A stretch of 36,752 nt of DNA from Pigoraptor vietnamica. Its lineage: Eukaryota; Opisthokonta; Filasterea. The translations under genes were made by a program, and so were the position numbers. The notes under the pieces were generated by a model. The model saw only the letters and a list, made by a program, of their open reading frames with translations, was not told the DNA's origin and did no database searches. Shown piece by piece: positions 11,517 through 26,238 of this stretch. Position 1 is the first letter of the stretch; every line of letters begins with the position of its first letter. Location: positions 1-36,752 of the forward strand of contig CALSCQ010001268.1 in the NCBI GenBank assembly GCA_943704525.1, in the 5' to 3' direction.

Positions 11517-14695
<3,179 letters not shown>

Positions 14696-17600
14696 ATGGG
14701 TCCCTCAAAGCCCATGGGAAGTGACAATATCGTCGTCCACGTCGTCAACAATGCGCAAAAGCATCTCGACAAGCTTGCGATGGTACGTGCCTCACGACAT
14801 CGTGCGTGCGGAATCATTTCGCGCTCCTTCACTCATGCGCGCGGCGTGTACAGTCGGAAGAAGTTTATGATGCACTCGCTCGTGCACATACGAGACACGC
14901 GAAGAAGAACGTACCCGCGCATTTTGCACGCCTGTGTGTGCCCTCATTGACCCGCGTTCGCCAACAGGTCATTGCGGGCAAGGAGGAGGCCTCCTACAGG
15001 GACCTTCTCCGTCGCATCGGCGCCATTGCCTCCATGCTTCGCCGGAAGGGCGTGAAGAGGGGGGACCGCGTGATTCTCACCGTGCCCCTCTGCATCGATT
15101 TCTACGCCGTCACGCTCGCAGTGTTCGCTGTGGGGGGCGTCGTCGTGCTTGTGGACCCGACCATTGGCATTAAGCGCGTCAACCACTGCATTCGCACGGC
15201 CCGCCCGCGCGTGTGGCTGCGGCGCAACCGGTCCATGTGGTACCTCAAGCTGGCTCTGTCGTCTCTGCGGGAGATTCCGCTCGTGCTGGACGTGACTGAC
15301 GAGGTGGGCGCACGTTGCAAATCGAATTCGCTTCGGGAAGAATTGGGACGTCGTGTTGCTTTCTCCTGCGCGCGTTTGTTTCTCTTGCTCTTGTGTAGCG
15401 GAGTCGATGGGCACATGTCTTCTGAGCGCATGTGTATTAATGTTTGTGTGAGTGTTTTTTTTGTAATGTATTCGGGTATGACTCGAAAATCGCCTGTGTT
15501 TTTGTGTGCGCAGAATCTCATACGTTCGTTGATTGCTGTGTGTGTTGTCAGTATGAACATTTGCGTGAGGATATTCTTGTTATGTATGAGGCCTCGAGGA
15601 GCGTGGTTCACGGCCGTGACTGTTGCTGCTGCAAACAGGCGGTTTTGTGTGCGCAGAATCTCATACGTTCGTTGATTGCTGTGTGTGTTGCTGTCTTCAG
15701 TATAAGCATTTGCGTGAGGATATTCTTGTTATGTATGAGGCCTCGAGGAGCGTGGTTCACGGCCGTGACTGTTGCTGCTGCAAACAGGCGGTTTTGTGTG
15801 GGCAAATTCTCATACGGTGTTCTGATCCTATTTATTGCTAGCCGACGTGTCTAGCTGTGCCGTTATCGGACTGACTTTGCGTCGCGACAAATGCAGCTGC
15901 TGCGCTCCTCCCGTGGGCCTCTTGAGCTGAAGGACATTGAAGCGGACGTGGAGCACGCCCTCATCACGTTCACGACGGGCAGCACGGGCATGCCCAAGCT
16001 GCTGCTCCGCAAGCACTCGTTTCTCACGCACCAGTCGCACGCAATCGGCGAGTGCCATGCCCGTCTCCACGAGGACGGCGGCGTGTCGGAGGAATCGGAA
16101 GTCGCCCTCACAAACCTTCCCGTCTTTGCCCTCCACTTTTTGAAGGCACGTCAACGGTCGAGCGCCTGTTTTTGTGCGCCGTGTTTTGACTTCTGTGTGA
16201 ACCTCTGTGGAGCATATTCCGGTTTTTTGATGTGCGTGGGGTCGAATGCGCGGACTTCCGAGCCTTCACTGACGTGTGGGCGCTTCTTTCTGGCGCAGGT
16301 CGGCGCGACGTGTCTTCTGCAGCCCAACATCCACAAGTTCTACCCGGCGGCGGTCGTTGATATGATGGAGCGTTACAAGTGCACGACGGCGCTTGCGTCG
16401 CCCGCCTTTGTCGAGAAGATTGCCGCCCACTGCCTGCTCAAGGGCCGGCAGATGCCCCTCCGCGAGACGGTCGTCGGTGGTGCCCCCATCTACCACAGCG
16501 CGTTCAAGACGCTCGTGAAGGTGTGTGTGTGTGTGTTGTTGCGCATTTGCCCTTGTCGGTCACCTATGAATGGCATGCGTAGCTGTAGAGCTGCGGTGTA
16601 CTGTGTGTTGTCGTATTTAGCCCCTGCGGCTCACGCCCTGTGTTTGCGCGACTGCAGGCGACACCCAAGGGTGAAGTCGTGATTGTGTATGGGAGCACGG
16701 AGGCCGAGCCCATTTCGATGGTGCGCGCCTCGGAGAAGGGCCCGGCGGAGGCGGCGAATGCGCGCGGGCTGTGCGTCGGCATGCCGTTCATTCCGTGAGT
16801 TGCTTTTCTTGGTGGTGCTTGATGCCGCATGCCACGCTTTCGCGCGAAGGCAATAGAATTGTTTGGTGTATTTCCCGTGCTTTTTATGCGTTGAGCCACC
16901 ATCCTTATTCCGCACGAAACGCTTTGCGCTGCTTGCCAGTGGCGGCGTCAAGGTGATCAAGGCCTCGGATGACGACTGGAAGCAGACGCCCATCGCATCG
17001 ATCGAGCTGCCAAGGAACGAGATCGGCGAGATCATCGTGTCTGGATGGCAGGTGCGCATTTCGAAATTTCTGCTGTTTCTGTGGCTGCATTTTGCCACGC
17101 GCACTCTTGAACGTACCCATACATGTATATATTCCGTACGGCGCGCTTTGCACTCGATGCTCACGTGGCCACGCGACAGGTGAACACGTACGAAGTTCCG
17201 GCGTCGCGCATACTCAAGGGTCCGGATGGTGCCGAGTGGCTGCGAACTGGCGACGCCGGCTACCTGGACGACAAGGGAATGGTGAGTCACGAGGCCCACG
17301 ACTTCCCTCTTTACGAAGGTGATACATGGGTGCAAGCGGCTCATGCGCGCTTGTCCGTTGCAGATCTGGCTCGCGGGACGCGTTTCGTGGGCAATCGCGC
17401 GCGACGGCAAGGTCTTCTGGTCGACCATTGTGGAGCAGTTCATACTCGACGCTCTCCCCGACCTCACTTTCGCAGCCTACCTCCCGCACGAAAACAGGTG
17501 TGTGGGTGTGAGTGCGCGCGCGCCCGCGTTTGTGTCTGCACTCCGACCTCACTTTGTTTACGAATTGCATGCGACTCCTGCCTACTGTCACCGTGCCTCC

Positions 17601-18088
17601 GCCACTGACTAAATGGGGCCATGCGCCCGTGTCCGCAGAGCGCACCTCGTCATCGAGTCGCCCGATCCGACGTCGGAGGAAATGCGCCGGCGCGTGCGAA
17701 AGGTCGTGGTCGACCAAGGTGACTGCGTCGCTATTCTTGTGTATTCGTATGTGATCATCAGCGACTCATTGTGTACAGGCTCACTCTCACGTGGCGCACA
17801 CTCGTCAAGACTTGCTCCGCAAAACACGCAAGAACTTTGCACTGACGCATGCATTTGTCACTTCCGCTCTTAGGCTACCCCGTGGACGAGTACGTGTTTA
17901 TGCGCCACATCCCGCGCGACCGGCGCCACGCGTCGAAGCCCGACCCGTCGAAGATATTCGCGCCGCCGTCGGCACTGTCGGCCGAGAACTTGATACGGTG
18001 GTCGCCGTACATCGTGCTCGCCCTGTTCGTGCTCGTCGTCCTCCTCCTCCGAAGTAACGGCTACGGCCCCGCGGGTGTGACGGCGTGA
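14696..18088 (+). CDS. OleC-like adenylate-forming (AMP-binding) enzyme with C-terminal membrane anchor
   Basis: This is an ANL-superfamily enzyme that activates a carboxylate with ATP. Exons: 14696-14782, 14968-15303, 15897-16145, 16299-16520, 16658-16794, 16940-17051, 17180-17281, 17364-17497, 17639-17718, 17874-18088. All are in phase and give 557 residues. Visible motifs are the P-loop TFTTGSTGMPK (165-175), YGSTEAEP (from 309), LRTGDAGYLDD with Asp406, and a C-terminal RHASKPD with the likely catalytic Lys508. YGSTEAxP, GLCVGMP and IPxDxRHxxK resemble bacterial OleC (beta-lactone-forming) and related fatty-acid ligases more than standard acyl-CoA synthetases. Residues about 530-545 (SPYIVLALFVLVVLLL) form a tail anchor, so the catalytic domain probably faces the cytosol on the ER or another membrane. 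The substrate is unknown; a long-chain acyl or hydroxy-acyl group is a family-based guess. One intron is GC-AG. Intron 2 is unusually long and contains a duplicated exon-like cassette. Confidence 0.9.
15514..15564 (+). other. Candidate cassette exon, copy 1 (51 nt)
   Basis: It is bounded by GCGCAG on the left and GTGAGG on the right. It is 51 nt long (17 codons) and is open in phase 0, the phase needed between the flanking exons 14968-15303 and 15897-16145. It would add a hydrophobic peptide (NLIRSLIAVCVVSMNIC). The family does not require an insertion here, so this may be intronic chance or an alternative exon. Confidence 0.3.
15657..15713 (+). other. Candidate cassette exon, copy 2 (57 nt)
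   Basis: This is the second copy of the exon-like block, with the same GCGCAG and GTGAGG borders. It is 57 nt (19 codons), because the 6 bp insertion keeps the frame, and it is open in phase 0. It would encode NLIRSLIAVCVAVFSISIC. Confidence 0.3.
16146..16298 (+). other. GC-AG intron in the OleC-like gene
   Basis: The exon ends CACTTTTTGAAG and the intron begins GCACGT. The nearest GT would put the next exon (VGATCLLQPN) out of frame. The GC donor after AAG gives exact phase and a family-consistent junction, FALHFLK/VGATCLLQ. The acceptor is GGCGCAG. Confidence 0.75.
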
Positions 18089-18425
18089 CTCGTGGGCGAG
18101 TGTTGCGCGTGCGACAGTTCCGTTACGGAGAGCGTTTGGTATTGTGTGATTTGCGGTGTCTTGCGAACGTAAACGGAAGCCCTTCTCGAAGGTCAGGTGG
18201 ACCCGCACAGTTTGGTTTTGCGGGAGGATGGGTGCTGGCGTAACGGACGACCGTAACTGGGCCAGTGACGCGGCCGTGTTTATTAGGAGTGGGGCAAGCA
18301 AAGCGACAATTGTGTGTGCCTCCGTTAGTTGTTTGTGCGACGACGTACAAGTTGACCTGCGTGCGTTGGCCTAGCTCCACAATTCTGAATGGCGGTCGTA
18401 ACTGTGTGCACATCTTATGTATGTG
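18089..18425. other. Convergent intergenic region, OleC-like gene / HIT-family gene
   Basis: This is a 337 bp gap between two stop codons. I see no repeat, gene or clear polyadenylation signal in it. Confidence 0.55.
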
Positions 18426-20974
18426 TCACGGGTGCTCATGGGCAGCGGCAGCGACCCACGCAGCAACATCAAAGGGGTCGTCCGAGCTCACGCCACTCCC
18501 AAACATCATCATTGCGCACACGTCCGAAGTGGACGACGCGGGGTCCAGCCTGCGCGCGGCTTGCATGAGCGTCGGTGGCGCGAGCAGAGTGCCCAATTGC
18601 AAACGTATACACAAGCGCACACGCTTGGAGAACACTGCACGCACCTGTCGACTGCGATGCCGTACACTGGCATCGAGGCGCGCCCGTCATTTACGAGGGG
18701 CGGAAAATACACGCACACGTTGAGTGCGCTGACGCCGCGGCTCCGCAGGGCCCTCGTTGCGATGAACAGGGCGCGCTTGAGCTCTTCGAACGTCTGGTCC
18801 GGTGCCTCTGCAAGCGAGTGACCGCTACCAATGCCGCACGCAAACACAATTTCCTTGGCAAGGCGCGGCGTGAGACTCGCCCCAACGAAGCTCGTGTGCG
18901 ACGCGTTGAGAGGCGTCGCTAGGCCCGTCGCGTGCAGCAAACGGAAGAGGTCGGCAAAGTAGTCAGCGCCGTGCTGGGCGTGGTATCTAGTGGCTGCATC
19001 GCGGAGTCGCTCTGCGCCCGAGCAGTGCCTGTGCAAGTCGCCGATGCATGGCGTGAACTATCAGCAAATAGCACAAATCGGCGGCGAACGACAGCATATG
19101 CTACGCAAACCCGCAGGCACTCGTCGCGCAAAGACGAACCTTCCCTCTCCGAGTAGGAGATGGCAGTGGCCGTGGTGCTGCGATGCGCCGCCCTTTGCGA
19201 GCGTGTTCCACGTCAAGAGAGGGTACCGGAGTTCGTCGCCAAAGTGCGAGTGCGCACGCGAAAACCACTCGCGTGCAGTGTCAACTGGAAGTGCGTAGGG
19301 AGAAATATGAGAGCGCGCACAACGGACAGAAGCGATACGGCTCCCGCATTCCCTTTCTCATTTTTCCACCCGACCCCTCTCACATGCGCCACGCGTTACA
19401 GCGGCGTTAGCGCACCCATGTCCCCGGTGAGCGCGGGCGTGATCGCAAGTGGGTCGTGCTCTCGGAACACAATCATGCCGTGGCAGCCGTCGTATTTGGC
19501 CACGTTCGATGCAGTGACGCACGTGGGCTTCTCGATGCGCCCAAACACGTCTGAGATTGGTTGAGCGAGGTTATTAGCATGAGCCTTGAAAATTCGCCGG
19601 GTTGTGCACACGATGACAATCGCGCATTTGCGTAATGTGACACAGAGAGAGGAGCACAAGTACGCGCGCTACTCAAATGGGGAAACACACGCTCACCGTA
19701 CGCGGTGTAATCGTGCGGCTTGCAGAAGTCGCAGTCGGTGACAGCGGATGCGGAGGGTGCGTGCGACGCATTGTTGACGGGACGAGAGGCGCGGAGGGCG
19801 TTGAACACCGTCTGATCGAGCGTCCAGTCGTTGGTTATCTTGACTGCGTGCGGCAGCAAACGAGTCAACGAACGCGGCCACTCATCCCCTGTGCTCTCTG
19901 TCCGCCACACGATAATTTTGCGGCTTTCTCTACGTGCTCCAATTTTAAAATGGGGCATATTCTATCCGACAACGCGCCGGCGCAGCCAAGTAACTGCCGA
20001 AGAGCACCCCGCCACAAACACCACCAGGGCGCGACAGCAATGCATGGACGCCCCGGCCTACGTGGACGCAGGTCCACGGAACACTATCACACTAAAAATG
20101 CAGCGGCGCCGCACACTCACCAATGAGCTGCGAGCGCGCCCTTTCCAGCGCATCGGTTTCCACAGCGGCGCGCTTTTCGGCCTCGGTGGCGCCCTCCGGC
20201 ACTGTCACGTGCGCCGGACGACTGAACCACCGCTTCACTTTGGGCTCGAACGCCTCCGGAATGTGCTGTAAACAAGTTAGAAGCGGGGCTCGAACACGGA
20301 GGCCGCCGGGTTGCAGTATTGGACACAACTACCGCTTGTGCGAGAGAATGTTAAAGAGAGCCTCACCTGCTTGCTCTTGGTGCACGCCACATGGAACATG
20401 CGACTGTATATCGCAAGCACTTCGTCCCGCACATCGTGCGGCAGTTCGGCTGCGGGTGCAGTGGGGCGGAAGTTAACGTACTGGCGGTGCATCACGAAGA
20501 ATTTTGAACGCCGCCGGTGCATCACGTAAGGAAGAGCCATGAACCCTCGGTTTTCTCGTAAAGTGCGCGCAGAACATTCAAGAGGCCTTAATGTAGGACG
20601 CCGGCCAACATACTCCAGCCCGTGTGCGTGCATGTGACGGGAAAGGACTCACCAGGAAGAGGGAGACCGCCGGCAAGAGAGTGAACGGTGCGCCCCTATC
20701 GTTGCACTCGTGTCAGCCCCGAGTGTGGCAGACACGAGCACTCGCACGGCCACACACATTTACATACACTGCGCGCATTGCGCACACTCGAACCTAAAGC
20801 GCACGCACAAATGCACACACGCGGTACACTCACGCACTGCTACACAAAACTTACGCGGTGGTGCTTGTGATTTCCGTGGAGAGGAGCCTTCCCTGCCACC
20901 CCAGTAGCCATATTACGAGCGCCCACAGACAGAGGGCGGCATGCGAGTGTAATGCCGGCGAGCGCAGGACGCAT
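18426..20974 (-). CDS. HIT/GalT-superfamily nucleotidyltransferase-like protein
   Basis: Exons on the minus strand are 20974-20855, 20695-20653, 20554-20367, 20265-20121, 19888-19697, 19550-19416, 19284-19140, 19028-18645 and 18549-18426. They close in phase and give 491 residues. The core has a CxxC pair (CDFCKPHD, about residue 209), TASNVAKYDGCHGMIVFREH, and a histidine triad within GASQHHGHCHLLL (His312, His314, His316). A CxxC followed by GASxxHxHxH is the pattern of galactose-1-phosphate uridylyltransferases and diadenosine polyphosphate phosphorylases, which transfer a nucleotide through a nucleotidyl-histidine. The substrate cannot be told. About 165 N-terminal residues (including FMALPYVMHRRRSKFFVMH) and the C-terminal block (STSDVCAMMMFGSGVSSDDP) are not a domain I recognise. 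The first two exons are the least certain. An alternative frame of exon 1 encodes a strong hydrophobic segment, but it has no ATG and would need a 40 bp intron. Confidence 0.8.
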
Positions 20975-21628
20975 GTCGTTCTGTACAGTTCATGGGATTT
21001 CGGCGACCGCAAGAAAGTGGCTAATCGCGTGGTCCCAATGTTACCGGCGTTACTCGGCACGTGCAGACAAATCACGTGACTTTTGCTGTTGTTCGGACTG
21101 CTAAGGGCAGGACTCGCGAGGACTTTGCGGCGCCGGCACTTTTTGTGCCGTGACTACAACCACTTCTAGTATGCCGGGCGTGTGCCGTGTCAGAGGGGCA
21201 TTGTGAAAGGGATGGAATGAGGTTGAGAAACAAGAGATGTGTATGTGTTTGGAGGGTGGGAAAAGAAAGAGAGGGGGGGAGGGGGGGGAGGGTGAATGCA
21301 AGGGCGCATGAAGAGTGAAGACGGAGGAGAGAGGAGGTGTGTGAAGAGGGAACAAAAGGCGCCGTAATATATCCGGAGTTGACTCTGTTGCAACCGGAAC
21401 GACTCCCGCCAAATTGCATGACAAGGCGTGACAGGTGCACCACTTTGTCTCGCGTGATCCACTTCGTTCCCGCCACACGCCACCGCGCATATAAGTTCGC
21501 GGCGTCACCCAGCGTCGTTTTCCCATCCCATCCAAAAAACGCACATCGATTTTACGCTTCTTACGCCCTCGATTTCGGTTCACTTTGTGTTCGTTACCGT
21601 TGGCTGTTTCTCATTTTCGTGCGGCGCC
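20975..21628. promoter_or_regulatory. Divergent intergenic region with TATA-like box
   Basis: 654 bp separate the starts of the HIT-family gene (minus) and the orphan gene (plus). It contains a G-rich purine tract (about 21253-21335) and CATATAAG at 21487-21494, about 140 nt before the orphan ATG, which may serve as its TATA element. No gene is supported. Confidence 0.5.
21253..21335 (+). repeat. G-rich purine tract
   Basis: About 80 nt almost wholly of G and A on the plus strand. It includes GGGTGGG, a run of seven G, a run of eight G, and GGG. It has the makings of a G-quadruplex or purine triplex and lies between two divergent starts. Confidence 0.7.
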
Positions 21629-24600
21629 ATGTCGGCGGGCGACGGGCGTCGAAGCCCCGTCTCCGGCGAGCCTCCTTTCAAACGGGCGAGGTGAGAGTCG
21701 TCGTGAACAAACACGCCCCGCAGCACGAATGTAGTAACAGAGGAGAATCAGTTTCGTGTGCACACAACGAGTCATCGCGTCACACGTCTTGCCTCTGAGT
21801 CCTGTGTTAAGCCTGTTAATGTGTTAACAAGTGAAGAAAGTGGAGGGCATCAGTCGTACGTGGAATCCACTTGACAGTCCGAGCGCGTGATTCGACTGAG
21901 TCCCTTAGGACTGTTGAGCCACGATAGCTGCTTGACTTTAATCCCTCAAATCCTTAAGTTTCCACCTGTCCTCGCGTAGGTACTCTGAGAGCGAGCGAGA
22001 TGCCCGCGAGGACGTTGAAATGGAGTATTTCGACGACTTGACAGAGAGTTCTGGATATAGCCTGCTCGAGGGGGATCTTGACGATGATGCCAACCACCTT
22101 GTTGAGGGCATGTTGCCTGTGTCAGAAACCCAAACCCTCAACAGTGCCTGCGCCCCTCTTGCGAATGAAACTAATGCGGCTTCGGCAGGCTCTGCTGGTT
22201 CCATCGTCGACCAGATACTGGCTTCCGATGGTGCGGGACGCATGGCGGCGGACTTGTGGGAGAGCGTATGCACGATGCCCAGGGCGACGGATGACACTCG
22301 CGGCACGTCCATTCGCGATATGCTCCTCGGTGCGACCTGCGCGGTGGACGAATTCAAGCTGGAGAGCGCCGTCGCGTACCGATTCCTTCCGCGCGCCCGC
22401 GACATACTTGCCAAGCTCGACGATAGCCCCACGGACGCCGACCGTATCGTGCTTGAGCGTAACGCGGTGGCCCTGGCATCGCGCGCGATGAAACTGGCCG
22501 TCGTCGTTTCGTTCTTCCTCGACCGTTGCACAGCCGACCTCGGATTTGTGAGCCTGGTGCAGTTGGAGCTGCACATCAAGACGCTGTACGAAGTGGACGC
22601 GCAGGACCTCGACGGCGCGTTCAGGCTCGCCATCCAGTCAAGGCCGGTGTCGGAGTGGGAGAGTAAGTATCGTACGCCCTTGTCGTCGAGAAATATCTTT
22701 TGAATTAGTAGAACTTGCGCGCTGTGGTGTGGGGATGTGTGTCTTATTTCTGCGCAAGGGGTGTATGTGGGTGCCAATTCTGTGCATGAAATCGCCTTAT
22801 GCACTCGATCAAGACGCGATCGCCCGCCTCAATTCGTCCAAATCCCCAGGAGCGGATTTGATCAAGCGCGGACAGACGATGACAGCCCTCAAGTGCGCCA
22901 CAAGCGACGCCCTTGCGGTATGCAGCGCAGTGCAGCGTGCCCTGTTGGCCGTGCGCCGTTGTTCGTGTCTCACAGTGCGCGGGCGTGTCAATTCAGGACG
23001 CACTGGGGCCGTCCGTTGTCGTCATTCGAGCGCACGCATCGTCTCCTATGGACGCGAGAGTGTTCTTTCTGGGTATGTCGACGACTGCCACTCGTTCAGG
23101 TGTGCACGGCCTGTTCCAGAAATGGTGTATAACCGCTCCATGTGCTTCCTGCGTAGGCGACTTTTGGAAGGTCGCGCGCGACGAAATGTGCGCCGTGCCA
23201 GTCCAGCTGAGGCCGACCACGGGTCCGATCAACACGAGGGCGTTCTCGAAGGGCATTACCATGGTGTCTCAGGCCTTTCTCACGACCGCAGCCGCAACGC
23301 CACAGCCTACGGCGCCCGGCGTACTCCATGTGAGGACTGGCGGGAATGGCGGGTGCGGGTACTTTGTGGACACGACGACCGAAGAGGGCAGGCGTCGACT
23401 CTGCGAGCTCGTACTTGGCGATATCGAGGTACACGTGGATTCGTTCAATTGGCGTGCATGTTTCCATAGATCGCCCTGCCGACTTCATTACCAATCATTG
23501 TCTGTCTTGCAGGCGCCGCCTTCTGTGCAGGGCAACACCGGCGCGCCGGCGTCTGAGACTCTCAGTTACGACGCAAAGGCGATCATGGCCATAGTCGAGC
23601 TCTTTGGAGACTACGGTTTCTGCTTCATCCCTGCCGCTGAGCGCAGCCGAATCGACGGGTTCATTCCCTACTTTGGCGGGGACGGAAGAATTTTCTTTAT
23701 GGCAGCACTGGTACGTGTGGAAAAAAGACGCGCAAAGGCGCTCGCATTCCTTTGAAGCGAGGGGGAGCTTAAATTTTTACATTGCTGTCAATCGCAGTGC
23801 AAGCTCGGCACGCCTGCGTATGGCGATCACCCGCGCACATTGACGGTAGCCGACCTCGCGAACGTGGAGCGTTGCCCGACGCTCAGTCTCATCACGCTGC
23901 TGAGGTACTCGCGCGACTGCGCGTACGTGTCGGTCATTCCGACGGACATGATAGAGCCGGACATCGACGCCGTCGTTTTCCGCGACCCAAGCGTGCACGA
24001 CGACGAATGGCGCTCGCACCGTCCCGTCCCCTCGGCAGCGTGGTCGCTTCATGACGTGTCGGACGGCGCCGATGTGCACGGCGCCTTCGCGGGGATCCTC
24101 GGAATGCGCTCTGAGGGCGCTCGCGCGGTCGCTCTCGGGACGACTGAAACCCAAGACATTGCGCTCGCCGTCGTGAGCAAGGCGTTCCATTCCCTACCCG
24201 AACTCACGTGCCGCCGCGCGTCAAACACGGACCGCATCCGCTGCATGGCCGACATTGACGTGTGTGCCAATGGAAGACTCGTTCTGCGCCTGCTGGTGAG
24301 CCTCGTCCTCGTGCGCCCATCCTGAAATTGTGTCTGCGCGCCTGATTGCTCAATGTGCGAGCACCGCAGGTCGCCACGTCGCGCACCGTTGCGCGCGATT
24401 GCGACGGCAAGACCTTCACGGGCGTGCGCGTGTACGCAACCAGGGCGCTGGCCGCCGCGCGAGAGGAGGGAGGGGTCCCCGTTGCCGTCATTGCTATCGC
24501 CAAGGATTGCGACGTGTGCGGCGAGAATGTCCGCGTGATGCTCCTTACGGCCGACGTGCTTCAAAACATGACTCCCGGCAAGCGGGGGAGCTACGATTTG

Positions 24601-26211
24601 ATCACGACTACCTTCCCCCATGCGCTCGACACCCATACGTTCGTGAACGCGTTCATCGAGGGCAGCCCCTCGTTGTGGCCATCGGCTCCGGCCGAGGCTG
24701 AGTTAGTGCGGCGCCTCACGCTTCTCGTCGACGGGCGCATCGTCGACGTTCGAGCCGGCGGCACGCTCGCGCAGCTGCGCACAGACGCCAGTACGGCAGA
24801 TTACTTCGCGTCTCCGCCTGCCAGTGTCCCCCTCGAAATGCAGGCGAAGGACGTTCTCTCCGTCCTCGCCCTGTCGGGCTTGTCGGACACTGAGCCGTTC
24901 TGGCTGGAGGCTGGCCAAAGCGGTTTCCTACGGCTGTGCGTCTACGACGGGGACTCGGGGAAGCTACTTTCGGCGGAGCTGAAGGTGCGCATGTGCCCTG
25001 CCGGTTTTTCGTGGGCTGTTAGAGGATTGCCACGCATGCGTTACTTTATGCGGTTGCACATGTGCTTGCTTGCAGCCGCGTGTGCCAGTCTGTGAGCGTC
25101 GCATATCTAACGTGCTGGGGCTATGTACGCTTTCCAGCGCGCAGAACGTGGTCAAGGGCAAATTTCCTGCAGAAATGAGAGTGGCCGTGCCCAGCGCGCC
25201 CGGCCGCCTCGCACTCTACTTTGATCCGGAGAGTTCGGCGTTGCTTGTCGCGTCCGCCGGGCTTCTGAGGGCGGGATTCAAGGTGAAGACGAAGGCGCGG
25301 GAACAGTGCGTCAAGGTTCGAACGGGCAGCTATTGCATGGTCGGAACCGCCGAAAGCACGCACTACAACGTCAACCCCGTGGCGCCGTTCATCCTCGGCC
25401 AAGGCAGCGCTGCCGACTGGCGAGACGTGCTCATGCGCGAGATGGGCGGAACTGTGCCTACGGGCGCCCTCGGCTTCAACGGGTGTGTGTTGGCTCTGCT
25501 ACTCGGTGACGCGCTACCGGGCGTCCGCATCCGCGGACTTCGTCCCTCGGAAATTCTGCGCGTGAGGAACGAGAACGGCGGCGACAACCACACGTCGGAC
25601 GTGGCTGATTACGCGGTTGCGCTCGTCATCACGGACGAGTTCGGCGGAGAGGACGTCAAGACGGCGACGGTGTGTACTGCAGTGCCAGTGCATGTGCTTT
25701 TGTGTATTTCCACGGCCCAGTCGTCCGTCCTTGTAGTTTGTCTACCTCTGCTCTCTTCTCACTTTCGTCCACTTTGTGCGCGCGGCAATTCCGCAGGTTC
25801 GACGGACCGAAGGCAACACCAGAATCTCGTACACGAGCAAGCTGACGACGGACCTGTATATCTATCTCGTGACTGCCTCGCCGCATCAACGATTCGGACA
25901 GCGCAGCCCCAATCTGACGGCGGGTCAGCTTGCTGCCGACATGCAGTCGATTGCCGTCGTGACCAAGGCGGTGTATCAGCGCCACTTTGAGGGAATAGCA
26001 ACTACCAAGCGGCCCAAGGACATGGTACGTTCGCATGGGGTTACGCCATTTATTTCTACCTACCTCACTTGAATGTGCCAACCGGTCACGCACTCAGGTG
26101 GTAACTAAATTTGAATCAAAACAGGGAGCCACGTTTATCGGCGAGTACGATCCGATCCGCAAGGCTCAGGAAGTGGTTGCATGCTTGCGTGCCGCACTAA
26201 GCCTTCGCTGA
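21629..26211 (+). CDS. Unrecognised 1145-residue protein, 11 exons
   Basis: Exons: 21629-21690, 21980-22662, 22814-22917, 22976-23072, 23157-23428, 23513-23710, 23798-24295, 24370-24984, 25076-25669, 25797-26024, 26125-26211. All phases close and the stop is TGA at 26209. It starts MSAGDGRRSPVSGEPPFKRA, with a basic patch and then an acidic stretch, suggesting an unstructured and possibly nuclear N-terminus. The rest is a folded-looking sequence of mixed alpha/beta character. It has no signal peptide, no membrane helix, and no motif I can assign (no Walker, zinc finger, kinase or protease signature). Scattered Cys residues (CDVCGENV near 712) do not form a clear metal site. Codon use and introns match the neighbours, so it is a resident gene rather than a recent import. 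Exon 3's acceptor (CAAG) is the weakest site. I give no function. Confidence 0.78.
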
Positions 26212-26238
26212 GACGCTGCGCTTGGCCTTGCGTCAACC

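Larger units (their letters stand above)
15501..15821 (+). repeat. Tandem duplication inside intron 2 of the OleC-like gene
   Basis: A unit starting TTTGTGTGCGCAGAATCTCA occurs at 15501 and 15644, and a degraded partial copy begins at about 15793. The period is 143 then 149 bp. The difference is a 6 bp insertion (GCTGTC-like) near 15691. The first two copies are nearly identical elsewhere. Each holds an acceptor-like GCGCAG and a donor-like GTGAGG. Confidence 0.85.

Noticed and set aside
20856-21075. Signal-anchor-like hydrophobic frame (ALCLWALVIWLLGWQG) upstream of the HIT-family gene
   Set aside because: It has no ATG and would need a 40 bp intron downstream. The alternative frame starts with ATG at 20974 and fits normal introns. 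It is not fully excluded.
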